Shown piece after piece: positions 37,407 to 44,307 of a stretch of 64,000 nucleotides of DNA. This DNA comes from UBA8752 sp049610565 (GTDB lineage Bacteria > Bacteroidota > Bacteroidia > Flavobacteriales_D > Sanyastnellaceae). The stretch is from the NCBI GenBank assembly GCA_049610565.1, contig JBMYZR010000004.1:14815-78814 (forward strand). The letters run 5' to 3'. The notes beneath the pieces were generated by a model, which was not told where the DNA came from, searched no databases, and was given only the letters and a program-made list of their open reading frames with translations. Both the position numbers and the translations under genes were made by a program. Position 1 is the stretch's first letter, and every line of letters starts with the position of its first letter.

Positions 37407-37736
37407 ATGGCCACAAAGCGGTATTGGACCATTTCCGAAGTTGCGGAGCAGTTCGACGTGAACGCTTCGCTGCTGCGCTATTGGGAAAAGGAGTTCACCG
37501 CACTCGACCCCAAAAAGCAGGGGAGTGGCAAGCGGGCCTACACGGCCAAGGACATCGAGATCATCGGCGTCCTGCACGACCTCCTCAAGCGCAAGGGCTA
37601 CACGATTGACGGCGCCAAGCGCCAGCTCAAGCAGGCCCTCAAGGAGCACCGCCAGATGGAAGCGCTGCGCCAGCGGCTGGAGGCCATCCGGGCCGAGCTC
37701 GTCGACATCGCGGACGACGTCGAGCGCAAAGGCTGA
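37407..37736 (+). CDS. MerR family transcriptional regulator
   Basis: The 109-residue protein has an N-terminal MerR winged helix (YWTISEVAEQFDVNASLLRYWEKEF, the recognition region, then RAYTAKDIEIIGVLHDLL) and a C-terminal dimerising coiled-coil (KEHRQMEALRQRLEAIRAELVDI). There is no effector domain or metal-binding Cys, as in the short MerR proteins common beside cell-envelope genes in Bacteroidota. The ATG is at 37407. The stop abuts the convergent hldD stop with no gap. Confidence 0.87.
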   Translation: MATKRYWTISEVAEQFDVNASLLRYWEKEFTALDPKKQGSGKRAYTAKDIEIIGVLHDLLKRKGYTIDGAKRQLKQALKEHRQMEALRQRLEAIRAELVDIADDVERKG

Positions 37737-38714
37737 TCACAGGGTCCGGTCCTGCAGCAGGAAGTCCTTCACGTATTCCGTCACGCCCTCCTCGAGTGAG
37801 GTCATCGGTCGGTCATAGCCGATGCCGCGCAGCTTGGACAGGTCGGCCTCCGTGAAGTACTGATAGGTGTCCCGGATGTCTTCCGGGGTGTCAATGAAGC
37901 CGATGTTCTCCGGCACATCGAGCGCGTGGAACGTGGCGCGGGTCAAGTCGAGGAAGCTGCGGGCCTGGCCGGATCCGAGGTTGTAGAGCCCGCTGTCCTT
38001 CCGATGGTGCATCAGCCAGTGGCAGACGTCCACCACATCGCGCACGTACACGAAATCCCGGAGCTGCTCGCCGTCCGCATAATCGTCCCGGTGGCTGCGG
38101 AACAGCTTCATGCCGCCAGTCTTGCCGATCTGTCGGAAGGCGTGCATCACGACGGACGCCATGCGGCCCTTGTGGTATTCACCGGGGCCATAGACGTTGA
38201 AGAACTTCAGGCCGGCCCAGAAGTAGGGCGCCCGGTGCGCCTCCGCCTCGGCGAGCGCCCATTTGTCGAAGTCCTGCTTGCTGTCGCCATATGGATTGAG
38301 CGGCTTCAAGCGGTCCACGCCATCGTGCGCGTCGCTGTATCCGTGCTCCCCGGCGCCGTAGGTGGCTGCGCTCGAGGCGTAGACCAGCGGCAGGCCGTGC
38401 TGCACACAGAGCCGCCAGATGGCCTGGCTGTAGTGGAGGTTGAGCCGGTCGAACAGGGCGCGGTCCTGTTCCGTCGTGTCGGTTCGGGCGCCGAGGTGGA
38501 AGACGAACTGGACCTGGTTGGCGTTGGCCTCGAGCCACGCCGGGAAATCCGCCCGGTCCACCCGCTCCGCGCAGGTCCGCGTTTCGTGGTTCCTCGCCTT
38601 GTCGGGCCTCGATTGGAAGTCGTCGACGAGGACCAGATCCTTGAATCCCTCCTCGTTGAGGCGCGCAGCCAATGCACTTCCAATGAACCCGGCGGCCCCC
38701 GTGATGGTAATCAT
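37737..38714 (-). CDS. hldD: ADP-L-glycero-D-manno-heptose-6-epimerase
   Basis: The 325-residue extended SDR has NAD motif GAAGFIG (residues 6-12), the YASSAATYG strand and catalytic YGDSK, with the HldD-specific segments SRPDKARN and FNVYGPGEYHKGRMASVV. It converts ADP-D-glycero-D-manno-heptose to the L-glycero form for LPS inner core, in keeping with waaA in the window. The start at 38712-38714 begins the fold directly. TACCTTCG lies 4 bases before the ATG on the coding strand. Confidence 0.9.
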   Translation of the reverse strand: MITITGAAGFIGSALAARLNEEGFKDLVLVDDFQSRPDKARNHETRTCAERVDRADFPAWLEANANQVQFVFHLGARTDTTEQDRALFDRLNLHYSQAIWRLCVQHGLPLVYASSAATYGAGEHGYSDAHDGVDRLKPLNPYGDSKQDFDKWALAEAEAHRAPYFWAGLKFFNVYGPGEYHKGRMASVVMHAFRQIGKTGGMKLFRSHRDDYADGEQLRDFVYVRDVVDVCHWLMHHRKDSGLYNLGSGQARSFLDLTRATFHALDVPENIGFIDTPEDIRDTYQYFTEADLSKLRGIGYDRPMTSLEEGVTEYVKDFLLQDRTL

Positions 38715-38736
38715 GGTGCGAAGGTACTTTCGCACC
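38715..38736. promoter_or_regulatory. Near-palindrome and back-to-back -7 boxes between hldD and the QueD/PTPS-like gene
   Basis: The 29-base divergent gap holds a 22-bp palindrome with arms GGTGCGAAGGT and ACTTTCGCACC (one mismatch). Each arm carries a -7-like box: TACCTTCG for hldD (minus, 38719-38726) and TACTTTCG for the plus-strand gene (38725-38732), sharing their TA. The two promoters are therefore mutually overlapping. Confidence 0.55.
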
Positions 38737-38743
38737 CCGCCCC

Positions 38744-39166
38744 ATGAAATACGTCTACGTTACCCGCCGCGCCCGATTCAATGCCGCCCACAAGCTGTGG
38801 AACGACAACTGGTCCGAGGAGAAGAACCTCGAGGTCTTCGGCAAATGCGCCAACCCCAACTGGCATGGCCACAACTACGAGTTGCACGTGACGCTCAAGG
38901 GCGTGCCCTCGGAGGAGACGGGCTATTGCATTGACCTGAAGGACCTGAAGGACATCATCAAGGAATACGTGGAGGAGCCGCTGGACCACCGCAACATCAA
39001 CCTCGATGTTCCGTGGATGAAGGGGGTCAGATCCTCCACCGAGAACCTGCTCATCGCCATCTGGGAGCAGCTCGAGGGGCCCATCGGCAAGACCGGGTGC
39101 TCCCTGCACCACATCCGGCTCTACGAGACCGAGAACAACTACGCCGACTACTACGGCGGAGAGTGA
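38744..39166 (+). CDS. 6-pyruvoyl-tetrahydropterin synthase / QueD family protein
   Basis: The 140-residue enzyme has the T-fold with zinc ligands from the AAHKL motif (His16) and the HGHNY motif (His41, His43), the catalytic Cys34 in GKCANPNWHGH, and the C-terminal ETENNYADY. It acts on 7,8-dihydroneopterin triphosphate, making either 6-carboxy-tetrahydropterin for queuosine (QueD) or 6-pyruvoyl-tetrahydropterin (PTPS). The C-terminal part has the Asp-His pair LDHRNIN. No other queuosine gene is nearby, so the choice stays open. Confidence 0.88.
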   Translation: MKYVYVTRRARFNAAHKLWNDNWSEEKNLEVFGKCANPNWHGHNYELHVTLKGVPSEETGYCIDLKDLKDIIKEYVEEPLDHRNINLDVPWMKGVRSSTENLLIAIWEQLEGPIGKTGCSLHHIRLYETENNYADYYGGE

Positions 39167-39280
39167 GCGGACGGCCTTGACCCTTCGGGGTTCAGAACAA
39201 TCCCCAAACCGGACGGGCTGCAGCCGACACCGGGTCGTCAGGGCCTGCGCCGTTCCAATTGGATTGTGCATTTTGCGGCC

Positions 39281-40027
39281 ATGACACCTCAAGATCCTCC
39301 CCGCCTGTTCCAAGGCGGCCAGCCGTCTTCCGACTTCACCGGGGCTGCCCCCATCGTCACCGACGAGCGCGGCTTCATGAACGCGGTCTTCGGATGGATG
39401 GCCGCGGGCCTCTCCATCACGGGCGCCGTCGCGTGGTACTTCGCCACCAGTGGCGCCATCATGCTGATGTTCAGCGAGACGGGCGGAATGAACCTCTTCG
39501 GGTGGGCCGTGATGCTCGGGCCATTGGCGTTCATCCTGGCCATGAACTTCGGCCTGCAGCGCATGAGCGCGTCCACGTTGACCCTGCTCTTCGTGGCCTT
39601 CAGTGCGGTCATGGGGGCCTCGCTCAGCAGCATTTTCCTCGTCTATACCGGGTCGAGCATCATGCAGGTGTTCGGCATCACGGCCGGAACGTTCCTTGTG
39701 ATGTCCATCCTCGGCTACACGACGTCCACCGACCTGAGTCGGATGGGCAGCCTGCTCTTCATGGCGCTCATCGGCATCATCATCGCCTCGGTGGTGAACT
39801 GGTTCCTGGCTTCGTCCGCCTTGGACTACGCCATCTCCGTGATGGGGGTCCTCATCTTCACCGGCCTCATCGCCTACGACACCCAGAAGCTGAAGCGCAT
39901 TGCCGCCGGCGTCGAATACGGCAGCGAGACCGGGCGGAAGCTGGCCCTGCTCGGGGCCACGAGCCTCTACCTCGACTTCATCAACCTCTTCCTGTTCCTG
40001 CTGCGCCTGCTCGGCCGCCGGGACTGA
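39281..40027 (+). CDS. Bax inhibitor-1 (YccA/YbhL) family membrane protein
   Basis: The 248-residue product has seven hydrophobic helices after a 35-residue cytoplasmic N-terminus, and the family ending FTGLIAYDTQKLKRIA...LALLGATSLYLDFINLFLFLLRLLGRRD. Members are pH-sensitive calcium-leak channels or quality-control partners of FtsH. The ATG 39281 gives the usual start; a GTG at 39266 would add five residues. An intrinsic terminator follows 17 bases after the stop. Confidence 0.9.
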   Translation: MTPQDPPRLFQGGQPSSDFTGAAPIVTDERGFMNAVFGWMAAGLSITGAVAWYFATSGAIMLMFSETGGMNLFGWAVMLGPLAFILAMNFGLQRMSASTLTLLFVAFSAVMGASLSSIFLVYTGSSIMQVFGITAGTFLVMSILGYTTSTDLSRMGSLLFMALIGIIIASVVNWFLASSALDYAISVMGVLIFTGLIAYDTQKLKRIAAGVEYGSETGRKLALLGATSLYLDFINLFLFLLRLLGRRD

Positions 40028-40044
40028 ACGGAACACCCTTCGTG

Positions 40045-40076
40045 AAAAAGGCGGCCTTCATCGGGCCGCCTTTTTT
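40045..40076. terminator. Bidirectional intrinsic terminator
   Basis: GGCGGCC (40050-40056) pairs with GGCCGCC (40064-40070) around a 7-base loop, flanked by AAAAA on the left and TTTTTT on the right. It lies between the Bax inhibitor-1 gene and the convergent lipoprotein gene and can serve both; its last base overlaps the lipoprotein stop codon. Confidence 0.9.
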
Positions 40077-40576
40077 CATTCGGTGAGGAAAATCGTGACG
40101 GGGTCACCGAACTCATCGGGCTCCCATTCCGTGACGCCGTACTGCATGCTGCCGGCCAATGTGGTGTCACTCACCCGCCTCAACACCATTCCGTCGTGTT
40201 GGCCATTGGGGTTGCCGATCGTGCAGTGGATGCGACAGTCGATGATGTCGGTGTCGAGCGTGTAGGTGGTGGTGCCCATCAGGTCCAACGTCAGGTGGCC
40301 CTCACTGAAGGTGGCGGCGTGTCCCATGTCGACACCCTGCCACGTGAACCGATAGGCGGTGTCCAATGCCACCCCGAATTCCGCGAGGTCCTGCCAGCAA
40401 TCCGGCAGGTTCATGTCGACGGGGGAAGACGTGTCCAGGGGGCAGTCACAATCCAGCTCCACCGGAGTGCCGGGCTCCACCGAATCGCACGGCTCGACGG
40501 TCTCCTGCGTGCACCCGAAGATGCCGACTGCCACGAGAGCGGCCAGCAGGGAGGCAAACGGGATGCGGGACACCAT
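40076..40576 (-). CDS. Lipoprotein of unknown function
   Basis: The 166-residue product has a lipoprotein signal ending in the lipobox IFGC (about residues 19-22), so the mature protein is lipid-anchored. The rest contains seven further Cys and short beta strands and matches no family I recognise. The ATG at 40574-40576 shares one base with the stop of the deiminase gene, so the two are coupled and perhaps work together at the cell surface. Confidence 0.72.
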   Translation of the reverse strand: MVSRIPFASLLAALVAVGIFGCTQETVEPCDSVEPGTPVELDCDCPLDTSSPVDMNLPDCWQDLAEFGVALDTAYRFTWQGVDMGHAATFSEGHLTLDLMGTTTYTLDTDIIDCRIHCTIGNPNGQHDGMVLRRVSDTTLAGSMQYGVTEWEPDEFGDPVTIFLTE

Positions 40577-42378
40577 CAGCGGACCATGAGACGCTGGGAC
40601 CACAGTCCGCGGCCCTCGACCTCGAGGGTCAGCACATAGGCACCGGCGACCAGCGGCGCGGCGTCGATGAAGTGCTTGCTGACGCCCGCCGGAAGCTGGC
40701 CCTCAAAGAGCACAGCGACCTCGCGGCCGGCTGCGTCGCGCAAGGCGATGCGGCCCCGGGCTGCACGGCTGAGCTCCACCGGCACGCAGGTGATGGCGGA
40801 GGCGGGATTCGGGAAGGCGGGCTGGAAGCCGGCGAAGGCGGGGACATCGTCGAGTCCATTGACCACGATCTCACCCACCCGGAACGGCCAGTAGCCCTCG
40901 GGCGCGGGCATCGGGCGGTCCTGCGTCTTGCCGCTTACGGAGGTCGCTTCGACATAGTACTGCACGTCGCTGCCCTCGGCCTGCGCGGGGATGTCGGCGG
41001 ACCACATGTCGTCCGCGCCGGCGGTCATGGCCACCTCGTTGTAGGCCGTCTCACCAGCCAGGCGCCAGAAGAGGCGGGCGGAGTCGATGCCGGACCGGTG
41101 CTGGATCAGCGCCTCCACCGGGTAGGGGTTGACCGTGTCCTCCGTGTCGTCGAGGGGTTGGTGGCTGATGAGGAGCGGATCCTCCACGCCGACGCTGTGC
41201 GTGATGCAGTGGATGGCGCCGCTGGCGGAGATGATCTGGTTGCAGTCGATGCCGACCACATTGTACCCCGGCAGGGCGGCTTCGTAGATCGCAATGGCGG
41301 TGGTGTCGTACTCCTCGTAGTAGGTCGGCATGAGGATGGTGTTGTTGACGAACACCGAGTTCGTGTAGGTCATGTAGTCACCGCCTTCATCCGGGTATCC
41401 ACCGCCCCATCCCGGCTCTGGCGGAGAGGGAATGCGCACGACGTCGTATGGGGTGCCGAAAACGCTGTTGTGGTTGGCGAGCACGTATTCGAGGTTGGCC
41501 TCGATCTGCGGGCCGTCGGCCACGCCCTCCGGGTACTCGGCCATGAGAATGGTCTCCTCGTCGAGCAGCTTCATGTGCATGTCGATGTGGTGGATGCCGT
41601 CGTAGGGCAGGTTCTCCATTCGCACGTAGGTGTGGAGGCCCATGAAGTCGGCGAGGATGCCCTCGATCTCCTCCACGCTCTGGTCGGGGTATTGGGTGCC
41701 CCACCAGGTGTTGCCGCCGCTGTTCTCATCCACGATGAGGTTGGAGGCGAATCCGGTGCCGAATCCGTCGCTCATGAAGTTGCCCCCGGTGTTCATCAGG
41801 TCGTAGGGATCGGCCGTGGTCTCGTACAGGTCGATGCCCATCTGGTCCGCGATGACCTGGGGAGAGGCGTCGTCCTCGGGACGGGGGCGGTTGTAGATCC
41901 AGTCCACGATGATCCGGTCGTCCACTCCGTTGCCGTACACCGTGTTCGGGCCATAGTCGCGGATCCACACCGTGTTCATGGCGTTGTCGAGGATGGTGAT
42001 GTTGTCCAGGCTGGCTGCGGGACCGCCGTTGTTGCTCGAGGTGAGGTAATCCTCGACGTCGTTGGCGTAGCTGGTCAGGATGATGACCTCGCATTCCTGC
42101 GCCGCATTGACCACAATCTGCTTCTCGATGGAGCTGTAGCCTTCCCATCCCACACAGAGGACCTCGATTTCCTCCCATTCGGCCATGGTGCGCAGGTTGT
42201 CGAACGCCGGCGGGGTGGTTTCCCCACGGGTGACGGGGGCGTCGAAGCTGTGCGTCTCGTAGTACTGGACCTCGCGGGGGTCCGCACCGTGGGTCAGGGG
42301 GTCATCGAGGCGCTGGGCCCATCCGAGGACAGGGAGGAGCAGGCCAAACAACAGCAGGAGGGAAGAGGACGGTTTCAT
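40576..42378 (-). CDS. Secreted peptidylarginine/agmatine deiminase family protein with type IX sorting domain
   Basis: The 600-residue protein has a signal peptide (1-22), a PAD_porph-type deiminase fold (about 60-405) and a C-terminal Por secretion domain (about 515-600: FQPAFPNPASAITCVPVEL ... GAYVLTLEVEG ... SQRLMVR). Catalytic residues are visible: Asp141 in WIRDYGP, His264 and Asp266 in HHIDMHM, and Cys391 in SGAIHCITHS. It should convert arginine side chains or small guanidino compounds to citrulline-type products outside the cell, as in the Porphyromonas enzyme, with which it shares this layout. Substrate (peptide C-terminal Arg or agmatine) is not determined. A lipoprotein gene is coupled downstream. 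Confidence 0.87.
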   Translation of the reverse strand: MKPSSSLLLLFGLLLPVLGWAQRLDDPLTHGADPREVQYYETHSFDAPVTRGETTPPAFDNLRTMAEWEEIEVLCVGWEGYSSIEKQIVVNAAQECEVIILTSYANDVEDYLTSSNNGGPAASLDNITILDNAMNTVWIRDYGPNTVYGNGVDDRIIVDWIYNRPRPEDDASPQVIADQMGIDLYETTADPYDLMNTGGNFMSDGFGTGFASNLIVDENSGGNTWWGTQYPDQSVEEIEGILADFMGLHTYVRMENLPYDGIHHIDMHMKLLDEETILMAEYPEGVADGPQIEANLEYVLANHNSVFGTPYDVVRIPSPPEPGWGGGYPDEGGDYMTYTNSVFVNNTILMPTYYEEYDTTAIAIYEAALPGYNVVGIDCNQIISASGAIHCITHSVGVEDPLLISHQPLDDTEDTVNPYPVEALIQHRSGIDSARLFWRLAGETAYNEVAMTAGADDMWSADIPAQAEGSDVQYYVEATSVSGKTQDRPMPAPEGYWPFRVGEIVVNGLDDVPAFAGFQPAFPNPASAITCVPVELSRAARGRIALRDAAGREVAVLFEGQLPAGVSKHFIDAAPLVAGAYVLTLEVEGRGLWSQRLMVR

Positions 42379-42418
42379 GGTCTCAGGTTTCGGATGTCAA
42401 GGTAACGCTGCCCCCAAG

Positions 42419-42460
42419 CAAAAGGTGGCTCCGGGGCACGATGCGCCAAAGCCACCTTTC
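42419..42460 (-). terminator. Probable terminator of the TonB-domain gene
   Basis: AAAGGTGGC (42421-42429) and GCCACCTTT (42451-42459) form a perfect 9-bp stem with a 21-base loop, 15 bases downstream of the TonB-domain gene stop. On the minus strand the hairpin ends in TTTTGC. The loop is long and the T-run short, so strength is uncertain. Confidence 0.55.
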
Positions 42461-42474
42461 GTCAGGGGGAGGGG

Positions 42475-42897
42475 TCACTGCTTGAAGAAGATGGGCAGGG
42501 TGATCGTGGTGGCGATTGGCTGGCCCTCCTTCATGGCGGGCGTCCAATTCGGCATGGCCTCGGCGGCGGCGATGGCCGCGCTGTCCAAAGCGGGGTGGAG
42601 CGGTTGGATGACGTGGGCGTTGGTCACGGCTCCGGTCTCGGAGATCGTGAACTCCACAAAGACTTTGCCCTCCACACCGTCGGCCTTGGCCGCTTCGGGG
42701 TAGGTCACTTGACCGGCAATGAACTCCATCACCTTTCCGGCGCCACCGGGGAATTCTGCGGAAACGACATCGGGTGTCGTCTGCTCCGTCGGGTTCTGGG
42801 TGTCAGCGGATTCACCGCCTTCGGCACAGGCGGACATCATGAAAGCGGTAAAGGCCACGGCACTGAGGCCGAGGGCGATGCGGGTGAAACGAATCAT
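42475..42897 (-). CDS. Lipoprotein with TonB C-terminal domain
   Basis: The 140-residue protein has a lipoprotein signal (lipobox MSAC, residues about 21-24), a short linker and a TonB C-terminal domain (about 62-140): VTYPEAAKADGVEGKVFVEFTISETGAVTNAHVIQPLHPALDSAAIAAAEAMPNWTPA. TonB proteins normally have a membrane helix and Pro-rich linker; this one is lipid-anchored and short, so it may be a periplasmic TonB-like adaptor, not an energising TonB. No exbB/exbD nearby. Confidence 0.82.
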   Translation of the reverse strand: MIRFTRIALGLSAVAFTAFMMSACAEGGESADTQNPTEQTTPDVVSAEFPGGAGKVMEFIAGQVTYPEAAKADGVEGKVFVEFTISETGAVTNAHVIQPLHPALDSAAIAAAEAMPNWTPAMKEGQPIATTITLPIFFKQ

Positions 42898-42901
42898 GGT
42901 C

Positions 42902-42909
42902 CGAAAATA
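42902..42909 (-). promoter_or_regulatory. -7 box of the TonB-domain gene
   Basis: TATTTTCG on the minus strand, 4 bases before the ATG, matches the TAnnTTTG box with one change. The expected start of transcription falls at or near the ATG. Confidence 0.45.
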
Positions 42910-42952
42910 GACGATGACGGCAAGCCGTGCGGCCGGGCCGGTCAACTCGGGG

Positions 42953-43642
42953 TCAGCCGATGGCGTCGAGCACCCGGGTGACGGTGTCGGCATCCACGTC
43001 GTGGACGCCCTCGAACGTGTGGAGCCGAATCCGGTCGGGGTCCCCTCCGGCCTCCGCCCAAGCCTCCTCCGCCGTCCGGAACCGAGAGGCGGGGTCCTGG
43101 ATGTACGGGTCGTCCGTGCCCACCAACACGTCGAGGGCAGGCCCGCCGGAGAGGTCGCCGTCCAACGCCTTCAGATCGGGCGGAATCACGCCGCTGTGGG
43201 CAATGAGCCCGTCCCAGCTGTCCGCACCGCCCTGGCCGAGGGCAGCCCACCGCAGCGCAGTGGAGGCGCCCTGCGAGAAGCCGAGGAGCACGCGAAGCCC
43301 TGCGCCCGACCCGGCGTCCGGTTCGGCATCCAGCTGGGCGCGCAAGGCGTCGAGGAACCGCATTTGATCCGCGATGTCGTCGAGCCGGGCCTCCCGGGTC
43401 ATCCAGCTGGCCCCCACGCGGCCATCGGTTCCCTTCAGGTAGAAGCGGTGCGCCCCTTCCGGCGCCACCACCCGCCAGCCGGCATTGACCTGCGCCTGGA
43501 ACTTCCGGATGAAGAACGCGGGCAACTGGCCATAGCCGTGGAGGACGTAGAGCGTGCCGCGCAGCGCGACCCCGTCGGGCGGGGTGCTGGTCCACCACCG
43601 GGCCGTGCGCGGCACGGTCAACGTGTGCGGGGAGGCGTCCAT
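42953..43642 (-). CDS. Alpha/beta hydrolase, phospholipase/carboxylesterase family
   Basis: The 229-residue protein has the nucleophile elbow GFSQGAS (about residues 119-125, Ser121), the oxyanion strand LYVLHGYGQ, a likely acid in VLVGTDDPY and the catalytic His in FEGVHDVD. It resembles the YpfH/carboxylesterase-2 group that cleaves short acyl esters. No signal peptide, so it is cytoplasmic. The ATG at 43640-43642 overlaps the upstream lipoprotein stop by one base. Physiological substrate unknown. Confidence 0.83.
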   Translation of the reverse strand: MDASPHTLTVPRTARWWTSTPPDGVALRGTLYVLHGYGQLPAFFIRKFQAQVNAGWRVVAPEGAHRFYLKGTDGRVGASWMTREARLDDIADQMRFLDALRAQLDAEPDAGSGAGLRVLLGFSQGASTALRWAALGQGGADSWDGLIAHSGVIPPDLKALDGDLSGGPALDVLVGTDDPYIQDPASRFRTAEEAWAEAGGDPDRIRLHTFEGVHDVDADTVTRVLDAIG

Positions 43643-44307
43643 CACCAGGCGAGGTCGAGGGTGACGGCGCCAAAGGCCGGGCAGAACACCGAGTCGATGA
43701 ACAGGCCGTCGGGTTGGCCGATGAGGGCCACATCGAGGTCGGCACCCCACGTCATCCAACGGTCGCCGTGCATGAGGCAGGACCAGCTGGAATCCGCACC
43801 GACGCCTTCGAGGAGGACCTGCTCGGTGTCGCAGCACGCACAGGGAAAGTCCTCGCCGAGGTTGAACCGCATGACGTCCGTGCTGTCTTCCGGCGGAAGG
43901 CTCGCGAGGTTCACGTGCAGCGTGCACACCGCGGCCATGGACAGCGGCAGGGCAATGGGGACGTTGGGCAACAGGTCGTCCGGATCCAACTCGCCGGCGA
44001 GGGGGAAGTGGCGGTCGGCCGCGGCCGTCCACCGGAGCGAGTAGCTGCTCCGGCGCTCGAACTCCGCAGTGAACAGGCCGGCCTCATCGGACACGGCTTG
44101 GGCCACCTGTTCCTCGGCCTGCAGGGCCCCGTCGAGGACGGCCCGCTCGAACAGGGACCATTGGGCCCCCTCAATGGGCGCTCCGGAAGGCGCGGTCGAG
44201 GCCTCTCCTTCGACCCGCAGGGAAATGGGCTCGGACGTCCGGTTGCACCCCAGCAGGGCGAGCGACACCACGAGGGCCAGCGTGGCCGGAACAACAGGGG
44301 CGCGCAT
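43642..44307 (-). CDS. Lipoprotein of unknown function
   Basis: The 221-residue product starts with a lipoprotein signal and lipobox LLGC (about residues 18-21). The mature part includes a carboxypeptidase-regulatory-like start (GAPIEGAQWSLFE ... DEAGLFTAEFERRSSYSLRW) and a Cys cluster CACCDTE. No enzyme motif recognised. One-base overlaps link it to the helicase gene upstream and the esterase gene downstream, so the three are one transcription unit even though their roles differ. Confidence 0.7.
   Translation of the reverse strand: MRAPVVPATLALVVSLALLGCNRTSEPISLRVEGEASTAPSGAPIEGAQWSLFERAVLDGALQAEEQVAQAVSDEAGLFTAEFERRSSYSLRWTAAADRHFPLAGELDPDDLLPNVPIALPLSMAAVCTLHVNLASLPPEDSTDVMRFNLGEDFPCACCDTEQVLLEGVGADSSWSCLMHGDRWMTWGADLDVALIGQPDGLFIDSVFCPAFGAVTLDLAW

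Noticed and set aside
38711..40036. 441-codon minus-strand frame across the 6-pyruvoyl-tetrahydropterin synthase-like and Bax inhibitor-1 genes
   Set aside because: Low-complexity Glu/Gly/His-rich product that crosses an intergenic gap and two real genes.
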